The notes under the pieces: generated by a model | Databases searched by the model: none | Told to the model about the DNA's origin: nothing | Seen by the model: only the letters and a program-made list of their open reading frames with translations | From: VRUE01 sp036376915 | GTDB lineage: Bacteria; Actinomycetota; Thermoleophilia; Solirubrobacterales; 70-9 | Direction of reading: 5' to 3' | DNA: 5,215 bases | Assembly (NCBI GenBank): GCA_036376915.1 | Contig: DASUZK010000011.1 | Location: 1 to 5,215 of the forward strand | Part shown: piece by piece, positions 1 through 5,215 of the stretch | Numbering within the stretch: position 1 is the stretch's first letter | How the letters are laid out: every line of letters begins with the position of its first letter | Position numbers and translations under genes: made by a program

Positions 1-450
1 GCGGCGGAACTCGCCCGACTCCTGGCCCTCGGCGACGATCTTGGCGATCGAGTCGTAGGCGCGGCGGATCTCGGGCAGGTGGGTGCGGCCGAAGGAGTTG
101 GCGGCGCGGGTGACCTCGACGATGATCACCTTCATCAGCTCCGGGTCATGGCGGTAGGAGCCGACGATGAAGCCGGCTACCGCCTCGAGCTTCTGACGCG
201 GCGAGGCCCCTTCGCGATCGGCCTCCTCGATCGCCGCCAGCAGCAGCGACCAGCGCTCGACGAAGAGCTCGTTCAGCACCTCGTCCTTCGACTTGAAGTA
301 GTGGTAGACGAGACCGTAGGCGACGCCCGCTTCGTCGGCGATGTCGGAGACGCGGGTCGAGTGGAAGCCCTGGCGGGCGAAGACGCGGATCGCCGCGTCG
401 AGGATCTGGCGCCGCTTGTCGACGGTGGGGGCGGAGGCTTTGGAGGCCAT
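1..450 (-). CDS. TetR/AcrR-family transcriptional regulator (C-terminus cut by window edge)
   Basis: This is a one-component DNA-binding repressor of the TetR family, acting in the cytoplasm. The visible part is 150 codons without a stop, read from ATG 450-448 to the window edge; family members are usually about 190-220 residues, so roughly the last quarter is missing. Residues 12-59 form the N-terminal DNA-binding domain: RRQILDAAIRVFARQGF, then the helix-turn-helix VSDIADEAGVAYGLVYHYF (34-52), then the typical SKDEVL. The remainder (from about 60) is the start of the helical ligand-binding domain, whose ligand cannot be told from sequence. GGAGG at 465-461, ten bases upstream, supports the start. 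The ATG shares one base with the stop of the upstream hydrolase gene (TGATG), so the two are probably co-transcribed and translationally coupled. A 16-bp palindrome upstream of the operon (1317-1332) is its likely operator, which would imply autoregulation. The family call is firm; target and ligand are inference. Confidence 0.93.
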   Translation of the reverse strand, partial: MASKASAPTVDKRRQILDAAIRVFARQGFHSTRVSDIADEAGVAYGLVYHYFKSKDEVLNELFVERWSLLLAAIEEADREGASPRQKLEAVAGFIVGSYRHDPELMKVIIVEVTRAANSFGRTHLPEIRRAYDSIAKIVAEGQESGEFRR

Positions 451-1280
451 CAGGCCCGCGCCTCCGTCAGCTGCGGCCAGACGTAGGCCCGGGGACGACG
501 ATTGGCGAGCGACGGCAGCGACTCGCGGATGCGACGCTGGGAGGAGAGATCGAGGTCAGCGGCTACGAAGCACTCCTCGTCGGGCGCGGTGGCGAGGACG
601 ACGCCCCACGGGTCGACGATCGCCGAGCGGCCGTAGGACTCGAAATGGGGCGACGCCTCGCCGACCTGGTTCGGAGCGAGGACGAAGGCCTGATTCTCGA
701 TCGCCCGCGCCCGCAGCAGGACCTCCCAGTGGTCGCGCCCTGTGGCCAAGGTGAAGGCCGAGGGAACGGTGACGATGCAGGCACCGCGCACGGCGAGGAT
801 CCGGTACAGCTCGGGGAAGCGCAGGTCGTAACAGACGCTGAGCCCGACGGTCGTGCCCAGGAGGGACGCGGTGACGATCTCCTCGCCAGGCTGCTCGCAC
901 TCGGACTCGCGGTAGGAGACGCCGCCGACGTCGACGTCGAACATGTGGATCTTGCGGTAGACGGCGAGGTCGTCGCCGACCGGACCGATCAGGACCGAGG
1001 TGTTGAATGCCCTGCCGCCGGGCCCCAGCTCGGAGATGCTGCCGGCGAGCAGGTGGATGCCGAGCTCACGCGCCCAGCCGCGGGCGGCGTTGAGGCTGGG
1101 GCCGTCGAGCGTCTCCGCGCCGATGAGCAGGTCCTGCCCACCGGCCAGCAGGTTCCACTTCTCCGGCAGGGCGACCAGCTCGGCGCCGTCGGCGGCCGCG
1201 TCGCGCACGAGCCCCTCAGCCGCGGTGAGGTTGCGGGCCTTGTTGTCGTTGGAGTTGAGCTGTACTGCCGCTGCGCGCAA
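450..1280 (-). CDS. Nit-type carbon-nitrogen hydrolase (nitrilase superfamily amidase)
   Basis: A complete 276-residue hydrolase of the nitrilase superfamily, expected to be cytosolic and to cleave a small amide by a covalent thioester mechanism. The catalytic triad is visible: Glu40 in ALPEKW, Lys110 in YRKIHMFD and Cys150 in SVCYDLRFPE. The stretch GRDHWEVLLRARAIENQAFV (from about 181) is also characteristic. The length and the KIHMFDVDV...SYRES pattern resemble the Nit1/Nit2 branch, which contains deaminated-glutathione amidase and omega-amidase, both repair-type enzymes removing transamination by-products. The exact substrate is inferred only. The start is TTG 1280-1278: no in-frame ATG occurs before residue 113, the protein must begin here to keep the MRAAAVQLNS strand, and GGGAG lies five bases upstream (1290-1286). 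The gene is first in an operon with a TetR regulator, overlapping by one base, which suggests the regulator senses something linked to this enzyme or another target. Family call is sure; substrate is not. Confidence 0.93.
   Translation of the reverse strand: MRAAAVQLNSNDNKARNLTAAEGLVRDAAADGAELVALPEKWNLLAGGQDLLIGAETLDGPSLNAARGWARELGIHLLAGSISELGPGGRAFNTSVLIGPVGDDLAVYRKIHMFDVDVGGVSYRESECEQPGEEIVTASLLGTTVGLSVCYDLRFPELYRILAVRGACIVTVPSAFTLATGRDHWEVLLRARAIENQAFVLAPNQVGEASPHFESYGRSAIVDPWGVVLATAPDEECFVAADLDLSSQRRIRESLPSLANRRPRAYVWPQLTEARA
461..465 (-). promoter_or_regulatory. Ribosome binding site of the TetR gene, inside the hydrolase gene
   Basis: Read on the minus strand this is GGAGG, ten bases before the ATG of the regulator. 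It lies within the last codons of the hydrolase gene and supports the chosen ATG and coupling by the TGATG stop-start overlap. Confidence 0.6.
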
Positions 1281-1285
1281 GCGTT

Positions 1286-1290
1286 CTCCC
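1286..1290 (-). promoter_or_regulatory. Ribosome binding site supporting the TTG start of the hydrolase
   Basis: Minus-strand GGGAG is followed by five bases (AACGC) and then TTG. Because the next in-frame methionine is at residue 113, beyond catalytic Glu40 and Lys110, this site decides in favour of the unusual TTG start. Confidence 0.7.
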
Positions 1291-1316
1291 GGGTCGCCGG
1301 TTCCTCCGGTCGCTGG

Positions 1317-1332
1317 TTGACTGACCAGTCAA
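1317..1332. promoter_or_regulatory. Palindromic operator, probable TetR-family binding site
   Basis: TTGACTGACCAGTCAA is a perfect inverted repeat of two 7-bp arms (TTGACTG / CAGTCAA) around a 2-bp centre. Size and symmetry fit the sites bound by TetR-family dimers. It sits between the hydrolase-TetR operon and the divergent cyclase gene. If the minus-strand -10 at 1349-1344 is real, the palindrome lies just after the start of transcription, a position suited to repression. Binding by the TetR protein encoded in this window is inferred from proximity; the palindrome itself is seen directly. Confidence 0.72.
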
Positions 1333-1343
1333 TCGGTCTCGTC

Positions 1344-1351
1344 AGTATAAG
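1344..1351. promoter_or_regulatory. TATA-like core readable in both directions (candidate divergent promoters)
   Basis: The sequence agtataag gives TATAAG on the plus strand (1346-1351) and TATACT on the minus strand (1349-1344), each matching five of six bases of the TATAAT consensus. It is a rare AT-rich spot in this GC-rich gap. Minus-strand use would start RNA near 1337 and leave a leader of about 57 bases before the hydrolase. Plus-strand use would start near 1358. The -35 matches are poor: minus strand has at most two of six, and plus strand has CTGACC at 1321-1326 with a long 19-bp spacer. Both promoters are therefore candidates only. Confidence 0.4.
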
Positions 1352-1368
1352 TGCGCACCTGCTGCTGA

Positions 1369-1442
1369 GCCCCTCCGCCCGCTGACTTCGTCTTTTCCGG
1401 GGCAATAACACGGGAAATGACGAAGTCAGGGGGTGGAGGGGC
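1369..1442. repeat. Long imperfect inverted repeat / hairpin before the cyclase-ATPase gene
   Basis: Arms 1369-1398 and 1413-1442 pair over 30 positions with 27 Watson-Crick pairs, one G-T (1377/1434) and two mismatches (1381/1430 and 1393/1418); the loop is 14 bases (1399-1412). The uninterrupted core is the 11-bp CTGACTTCGTC (1382-1392) against GACGAAGTCAG (1419-1429). The outer 12 bp are GC-rich, and the right arm holds GGAGGGG (1435-1441) and a possible GTG start at 1433. No T-run follows on either strand, so it is not an ordinary intrinsic terminator. It may be an mRNA leader structure hiding the ribosome-binding stretch, a protein-binding site, or a remnant of a small palindromic repeat element. 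Confidence 0.85.
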
Positions 1443-1471
1443 GTAATCTTGGTGTCGTGGTGCAAACCGGC

Positions 1472-4400
1472 ATGGATGACGGGGAGCGCAAGCAGGTCAC
1501 GGTGCTGTTTGCCGACGTGAGCGGATCGATGGACCTGGCCGAGGGGCAGGACCCGGAGGAGTGGCGCACGATCATGCAGCGCTTCTTCGCCGTCCTCGCC
1601 GCCGCGGTCGAGCGCTTCGAGGGGACTGTCGACAAGTTCACCGGCGACGGGATCATGGCCGTGTTCGGCGCCCCGGTCGCCCACGAGGACCACGCGCGCC
1701 GCGCCTGCTACGCCGCCCTGCAGATGCTCGACGACGTCGCCGAGTACGCCGCTGAGCTGCGCCGCCAGCACGGGCTCAACTTCTCGACCCGGATCGGGAT
1801 CAACTCGGGCGAGGTGGTGGCCGGGGCGATCGGCGAAGGGGGCGAAGGTGAGTACACCGCGATCGGGCACACGGTCGGCCTGGCGCAGCGGATGGAGGCG
1901 CTGGCCGAGCCCGGCAAGGCCTACCTGGCCGAGCCGGCGGCGGCGCTGGCGCGGGGCTTCTTCACGCTGGACGACCTGGGCGAGTTCGAGATCAAGGGAG
2001 TAAGCCAGCCGGTCCGCGTCTCCGAGCTGGCCGGGATCGGCACCGCCCGGTCCCGCCTCGACCTCTCGCGCGAGCGCGGCTTCTCTCGCTTCGTCGGTCG
2101 CGACGAGGAGATGGTCATGCTGGAGGAGGCGCTGGAGCAAGCGGTGGCCGGCGACGGAGCGGCGGTGGGGATCGTCGCCGAGCCCGGTGTAGGCAAGAGC
2201 CGCCTCTGCTTCGAGCTGGCCGAACGCGCCCGCTCCCAGGGCGTCGAGGTCTTCGCCTGCCAGGGACAGGCGCACGGGCGCGAAATTCCCTTCATGCCGG
2301 TGCTGCAGATGCTGCGCACCTATTTCGACATCGCGGACGCCGACCCGGAGCGGATCGTGCGAGAGAAGATCGCCGGCCGCACGCTTCTGCTCGACCCGGG
2401 CTTCGCCGAGGACCTGCCCATCCTCTTCGACTTCCTCGGCGTGCCCGACCCCGACCGGCCCCTGCCGAAGCTCAGCGCCGAGGCGCGCCATCGGGCGCTG
2501 CGCGGCGTCGTCTGCCGGCTGGTGCGCGCGCCCAAGCGGCGCGAGCCGATCGTCACCCTGGTAGAGGATCTGCACTGGATGGACGACGCGAGCGAGGTCC
2601 TGCTGGGCGAACTGCTCGGCTCGGTCGACGGGACGAAGACGCTGGCCCTGGTCAACTTCCGGCCCGAATACGAGCCGGGATGGACGCGGCCCGAGAACTA
2701 TCGCCAGATCTCGCTGGAGCCGCTGGGGGCGGCCGACACCGAGGAGATGCTGCGGGACCTGGCCGGTGAAGACCCGTCGCTGGAGGGGCTGGCTGAGCTC
2801 GTCCACGAGCGCAGCGCCGGCAACCCCTTCTTCGTCGAGGAGATCGTGCGCGAGCTGGCCGAGGACGGCACGCTCGAGGGCGAGCGCGGCGCGTATCGCC
2901 TGGCGCGGCCGGTCGAGGAGCTGAGCGTGCCGGCCTCCGTGCAGACGGTGCTCGCGGCGCGGATCGACCGCCTGGCGCCGGAGGCGAAGCTGCTGCTGCA
3001 GGCGATGTCCGTGGCCGGCAAGGAGGTGGGCGAGCGGACACTGGCCCCTGTTGCCGGCTTCGCCGACCCCAGCGCCTGCGAGGACGCCCTGCGGGAGCTG
3101 ATCGACGCCGGCTTCCTCTACGAGCTGGAGCTCTACCCCGAACGCGTCCTCGCCTTCCGTCACCCCCTGACCCGCGAGGTCGCCTACGGCACCCAGCTTG
3201 CCGCCCAACGCGCCGCGACCCACGCCGCCACCGCGCGGGCCCTGATCGAGCTCAACCCCGATCGTCACGAGGAGCTGGCTGCGCTCGTCGCCAGCCACAT
3301 GGAGTCCGGGCAGGAGCCGCTGGAAGCCGCTCGCTGGGCGGCGCGGGCGGCGCACTGGGCCGGGCACAGTCAGCCCCACGACGCGCTGCGGCTCTGGGAC
3401 ACGGTTACGCGACTGGTCGACGGGCTGGAGGAGGACGAGGAGACGACCGGCCTCGCGGTCGCCTCACGCCTGCAGCAGCTCGACTACGCGTGGCGGCTAG
3501 GGATGGAGCACGAGCGGGTGGCGCGCCTCGAGGCCGAGGCGGAGGAGATCGCGACCCGGATCGGCGACCTGCGCTCGCTGGCCCTGCTGCGGATGCTGCT
3601 CTCGGGACGGCCGGGGCTCGAGCAGACGACCGCCGACTGGATCGCCGGGGTCACGGAGGCGAGCCGGCTGGCCGACGAGTCGGGCGACCTCCACCTGCGG
3701 GTGGCGATCAGGGCAGCCGGTGCGTACGCGCACCTGTGCGCGGCCGACTTCGAGCGGCTCGACCGCACCGCCGACGAAGTGCTGGAGCTCGCCGACGGCG
3801 ACCCCGCGATCGGCGCCGGGATCATCATCGGCTGCCCGGTCGCCTGGGCGGTGGGGGCAAAGGCGCTCGTCCGTCGCGAGCGCGGGGATCTGGACGAGTG
3901 CGAGCGGCTGGTGGAGGAGAGCCTGCGGCTCGCCAAAGATCACGGCGACCCCGAGACCGCGAGCTGGAGCCGGGGCACGAAGGCGATGCTGCTGACGATG
4001 CGCGGCGAGGCGGAGGCGGGAGTGGCCGTCGGGCGGCGCAACTGCGAGCTGACCGATCGTCTTGGAGACGTCTTCTCGCGCAGCCTCGCGCTGGGCAACC
4101 TCGGCGCGGCGCAGCTGGCAGCGGAGGACTACGAGGGGGCGCTCGAATCGTTCGAGGAGGCAGAGCGCCTCCACCGCGAGGCGATGGACGGCGGCGACGA
4201 GCAGGAGGCGTGGCGAGCCGCGGTGCGGGCTGAGGCTTTGAGGGGCGTCGGCCGCGCCAAGGAGGCGGTCGAGCTAGCCGCCTGGGCCGCGGAGGTGGCC
4301 CGCGAACGCGAACTGCTCTGGTCGTTGCCGCTGGCCTTGCTGGCGCTCGGCCGCGCCCGCGCCGCCGCCGGGGAGCCCGGCGCCCGGGAGGCGCTGGACG

Positions 4401-4489
4401 AAGCGGCAGCCGTCACCGAAGGGACCGGCGCGATGACGACCCTCGCCTCGGTCGAAGAAGAGCGCGACCGCCTCGCCGCCGCTCTGTAA
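1472..4489 (+). CDS. Class III adenylate/guanylate cyclase domain fused to AAA ATPase and helical-repeat region
   Basis: A large cytoplasmic-looking signalling protein, about 1005 residues from ATG 1472, with no evident membrane segment. Residues 6-185 form a class III cyclase domain: metal-binding Asp15 (LFADVSGS) and Asp59 (FTGDGIMAVFG), with Lys55 at the adenine-recognition position and Thr129 (EYTAIG) at the second base-recognition position. The transition-state Arg140 is present, but the usual Asn is Gly136 (HTVGLAQRM), so cyclase activity is uncertain. Residues about 205-480 form an AAA/STAND-like ATPase with Walker A AEPGVGKS (236-243), Walker B IVTLVED (360-366), NFRPE (395-399) and GNPFFVEEI (from 450). 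After FRHPL (562) comes a helical, TPR-like region rich in Ala, Glu and Leu. The start is uncertain: GTG 1433 and GTG 1457 are in frame, but homologous domains begin just before ERKQVTVLFADV. ATG 1472 has no clear ribosome binding site. The gene is divergent from the TetR operon. Its effector and output are unknown. Confidence 0.9.
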   Translation: MDDGERKQVTVLFADVSGSMDLAEGQDPEEWRTIMQRFFAVLAAAVERFEGTVDKFTGDGIMAVFGAPVAHEDHARRACYAALQMLDDVAEYAAELRRQHGLNFSTRIGINSGEVVAGAIGEGGEGEYTAIGHTVGLAQRMEALAEPGKAYLAEPAAALARGFFTLDDLGEFEIKGVSQPVRVSELAGIGTARSRLDLSRERGFSRFVGRDEEMVMLEEALEQAVAGDGAAVGIVAEPGVGKSRLCFELAERARSQGVEVFACQGQAHGREIPFMPVLQMLRTYFDIADADPERIVREKIAGRTLLLDPGFAEDLPILFDFLGVPDPDRPLPKLSAEARHRALRGVVCRLVRAPKRREPIVTLVEDLHWMDDASEVLLGELLGSVDGTKTLALVNFRPEYEPGWTRPENYRQISLEPLGAADTEEMLRDLAGEDPSLEGLAELVHERSAGNPFFVEEIVRELAEDGTLEGERGAYRLARPVEELSVPASVQTVLAARIDRLAPEAKLLLQAMSVAGKEVGERTLAPVAGFADPSACEDALRELIDAGFLYELELYPERVLAFRHPLTREVAYGTQLAAQRAATHAATARALIELNPDRHEELAALVASHMESGQEPLEAARWAARAAHWAGHSQPHDALRLWDTVTRLVDGLEEDEETTGLAVASRLQQLDYAWRLGMEHERVARLEAEAEEIATRIGDLRSLALLRMLLSGRPGLEQTTADWIAGVTEASRLADESGDLHLRVAIRAAGAYAHLCAADFERLDRTADEVLELADGDPAIGAGIIIGCPVAWAVGAKALVRRERGDLDECERLVEESLRLAKDHGDPETASWSRGTKAMLLTMRGEAEAGVAVGRRNCELTDRLGDVFSRSLALGNLGAAQLAAEDYEGALESFEEAERLHREAMDGGDEQEAWRAAVRAEALRGVGRAKEAVELAAWAAEVARERELLWSLPLALLALGRARAAAGEPGAREALDEAAAVTEGTGAMTTLASVEEERDRLAAAL

Positions 4490-4527
4490 AGCCGCCGAGG
4501 CATCTAGTCACGATCACTGCGGGATTT

Positions 4528-4557
4528 TTGACTGTTGCGGGCCGAGTGGGATATGTA
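4528..4557 (+). promoter_or_regulatory. Possible promoter of the exported-protein gene
   Basis: TTGACT (4528-4533) matches the -35 consensus at five of six bases. After 18 bases TATGTA (4552-4557) is a weak -10, with only the first three bases fitting. Transcription would start near 4564, leaving about 50 bases of leader. The -10 is poor, so this is tentative. Confidence 0.3.
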
Positions 4558-4600
4558 TCTCCCGTCCAAGCCAAATCCGGCAAGCGTCAAGCTGGCCGAA

Positions 4601-4606
4601 GGGAGA
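4601..4606 (+). promoter_or_regulatory. Ribosome binding site of the exported-protein gene
   Basis: GGGAGA lies six bases before ATG 4613. Together with the signal peptide that begins exactly at this ATG, it rules out the upstream in-frame TTG (4535) and ATG (4553) as starts. Confidence 0.75.
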
Positions 4607-4612
4607 ATCCAA

Positions 4613-5215
4613 ATGAGACTCATCAAGATGTTCGGCCTTGCGGCCATGGCAGCTGTCGCCGCAATGGCGCTCAGCGCGATCTCGGCGTCTGCCATGAGCA
4701 CCGAGATTTGCGATGAACATGCAGGGTTAATCTGCGAGAGGGAGGGAGGGGGTAACTTCACAATTCACCAGGTCCTCGCAGCCGGCACGGTCGGGGAACT
4801 GTTAGCCATCATCGACGTCTTATGCTTAGGCTTCTTAGTCGAAGCCACGGCATTAGGGTTAGGCAACCCGCAGCAGATTCACGCCACGTCCCAGACGTTC
4901 TCGGGTTGTGGCACCGGCTCCGCGCACAACAACTGCACGGTGACCGTTCAGGAACAGCCTTTATCCAACCTCTTAAAGTCCGGGTTAGACGAAGGTGTCC
5001 TGACAGCCACGAACGGCCGTACGCGTCTCGTGTGCTCCAACATCGGTCTGGACTGCGTGTATGACCTCGCAGGCATTGAATTCAACGTCGGCGAAGGCCA
5101 CCTCACGGCGAATGAAACCGCCACCAACGAATTAGGCGGCAAATTCTTCTGCCCCGACGAAGGACTCCTGGACGCGTTACTTGAAACGTTAGGGGATGCT
5201 TACGTTCTTGGGTAG
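4613..5215 (+). CDS. Secreted eight-cysteine protein of unknown function
   Basis: A complete 200-residue protein ending at TAG 5213-5215. Residues 1-27 are a clear Sec-type signal peptide: MRLIK, a hydrophobic Ala/Met-rich core, then SASA before a probable cleavage at 27/28. The mature part has eight cysteines (33, 41, 71, 99, 108, 141, 148, 180), an even number that fits disulfides outside the cell. Patterns such as NNCTVTV, LVCSNIGLDCVYD and KFFCPDE are reminiscent of expanded secreted families I associate with Thermoleophilia, but no function is known to me. No transmembrane anchor, lipobox or sorting signal follows the signal peptide. Thirteen of 28 leucines use TTA, starting at codon 39, and all ten glutamates after residue 44 use GAA, unlike the GAG- and CTG/CTC-rich upstream gene. 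GC is also much lower. Recent acquisition or special translational control are both possible. The gene has its own ribosome binding site and seems independent of the cyclase gene. Confidence 0.85.
   Translation: MRLIKMFGLAAMAAVAAMALSAISASAMSTEICDEHAGLICEREGGGNFTIHQVLAAGTVGELLAIIDVLCLGFLVEATALGLGNPQQIHATSQTFSGCGTGSAHNNCTVTVQEQPLSNLLKSGLDEGVLTATNGRTRLVCSNIGLDCVYDLAGIEFNVGEGHLTANETATNELGGKFFCPDEGLLDALLETLGDAYVLG
4740..4752 (+). other. G-run tract at the composition break in the exported-protein gene
   Basis: Three G-runs (GGG, GGG, GGGGG) separated by single A bases encode part of the EREGGGN stretch (residues 42-48). The tract falls where codon use changes from mixed to TTA/GAA-rich. With only three runs a standard three-tier G-quadruplex is not supported, though a two-tier one is possible. 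Confidence 0.4.

Larger units (their letters stand above)
4490..4612. other. Intergenic gap between cyclase-ATPase and exported-protein genes
   Basis: This stretch separates two same-strand genes. It contains a candidate promoter (4528-4557) and the ribosome binding site of the downstream gene. I see no convincing hairpin plus T-run; the only T-run (4525-4529) follows just short, weak pairing. Base composition begins to fall here compared with the upstream gene. Confidence 0.6.

Noticed and set aside
645..1385. A 246-codon plus-strand frame opposite the hydrolase gene
   Set aside because: It is the antisense shadow of a gene with an intact catalytic triad, and its product shows no domain.
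1433..1471. GTG 1433 as the start of the cyclase-ATPase gene
   Set aside because: The extra 13 residues are not part of the cyclase domain, the codon is buried in the inverted repeat and only a weak CAGGGG precedes it. It cannot be fully excluded, because ATG 1472 also lacks a clear ribosome binding site.
989..3379. A 796-codon open frame on the minus strand across the start of the hydrolase and much of the cyclase-ATPase gene
   Set aside because: It overlaps two well-supported genes and its product is low-complexity, rich in Arg, Gly, Leu and Gln with no recognisable domain. Long antisense frames are expected in DNA of this GC content.
3497..4174. A 225-codon minus-strand frame inside the cyclase-ATPase gene
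   Set aside because: It is an antisense shadow with no domain and no start signal that I can support.
4500..4530. Rho-independent terminator after the cyclase-ATPase gene
   Set aside because: The five-T run at 4525-4529 is not preceded by a stable stem; only three-base pairings could be found.
4535..4612. In-frame N-terminal extension of the exported protein from TTG 4535 or ATG 4553
   Set aside because: It would put a polar stretch before the signal peptide, whereas ATG 4613 has GGGAGA six bases upstream and starts exactly at the signal peptide.
4804..4862. Clustered TTAG/TTAGG words resembling a telomere-like repeat
   Set aside because: They are irregularly spaced and explained by repeated TTA leucine codons, often followed by glycine, in the coding frame.

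Overview
The window looks like chromosomal DNA of a high-GC actinobacterium. The best guess is class Thermoleophilia (Solirubrobacterales and relatives). Reasons are the very high GC of the first 4.5 kb, GTG/TTG start candidates, a large cyclase-AAA-helical-repeat protein of a kind common in these bacteria, and a small secreted cysteine-containing protein whose layout recalls paralogous families I associate with Thermoleophilia. The taxonomic call is from memory of protein style, not from a search.

Layout. Positions 1-1280 hold a two-gene minus-strand operon: a Nit-type carbon-nitrogen hydrolase (450-1280, TTG start) followed by a TetR-family regulator (450 down to the window edge, C-terminus cut off). 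Their stop and start codons share one base. Positions 1281-1471 are a divergent control region. It holds a near-perfect 16-bp palindrome (1317-1332) typical of a TetR operator, a single TATA-like core readable in both directions (1344-1351), and a 30-bp-arm imperfect inverted repeat (1369-1442). Positions 1472-4489 encode a ~1005-residue protein with an N-terminal class III nucleotide cyclase domain, a central AAA-type ATPase and a long helical C-terminal region. After a 123-bp gap with a possible promoter, 4613-5215 encodes a complete 200-residue exported protein with eight cysteines. Its codon use (13 TTA leucines of 28) and GC (about 57% by hand count over 4741-5215) differ sharply from the rest.

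How the parts may work together. The TetR protein probably represses its own operon through the palindrome and, because the region is shared, could also affect the divergent cyclase-ATPase gene. The inverted repeat would fold in the 5' leader of that gene's mRNA and bury a GGAGGGG ribosome-binding-like stretch, so translation control is plausible. The exported protein appears to be a separate unit with its own ribosome binding site. No RNA genes, CRISPR arrays, insertion sequences or attachment sites were seen. The strongest items for follow-up are the inverted repeat, the operator and shared promoter core, the substituted catalytic asparagine in the cyclase domain, and the codon-usage break in the exported protein.
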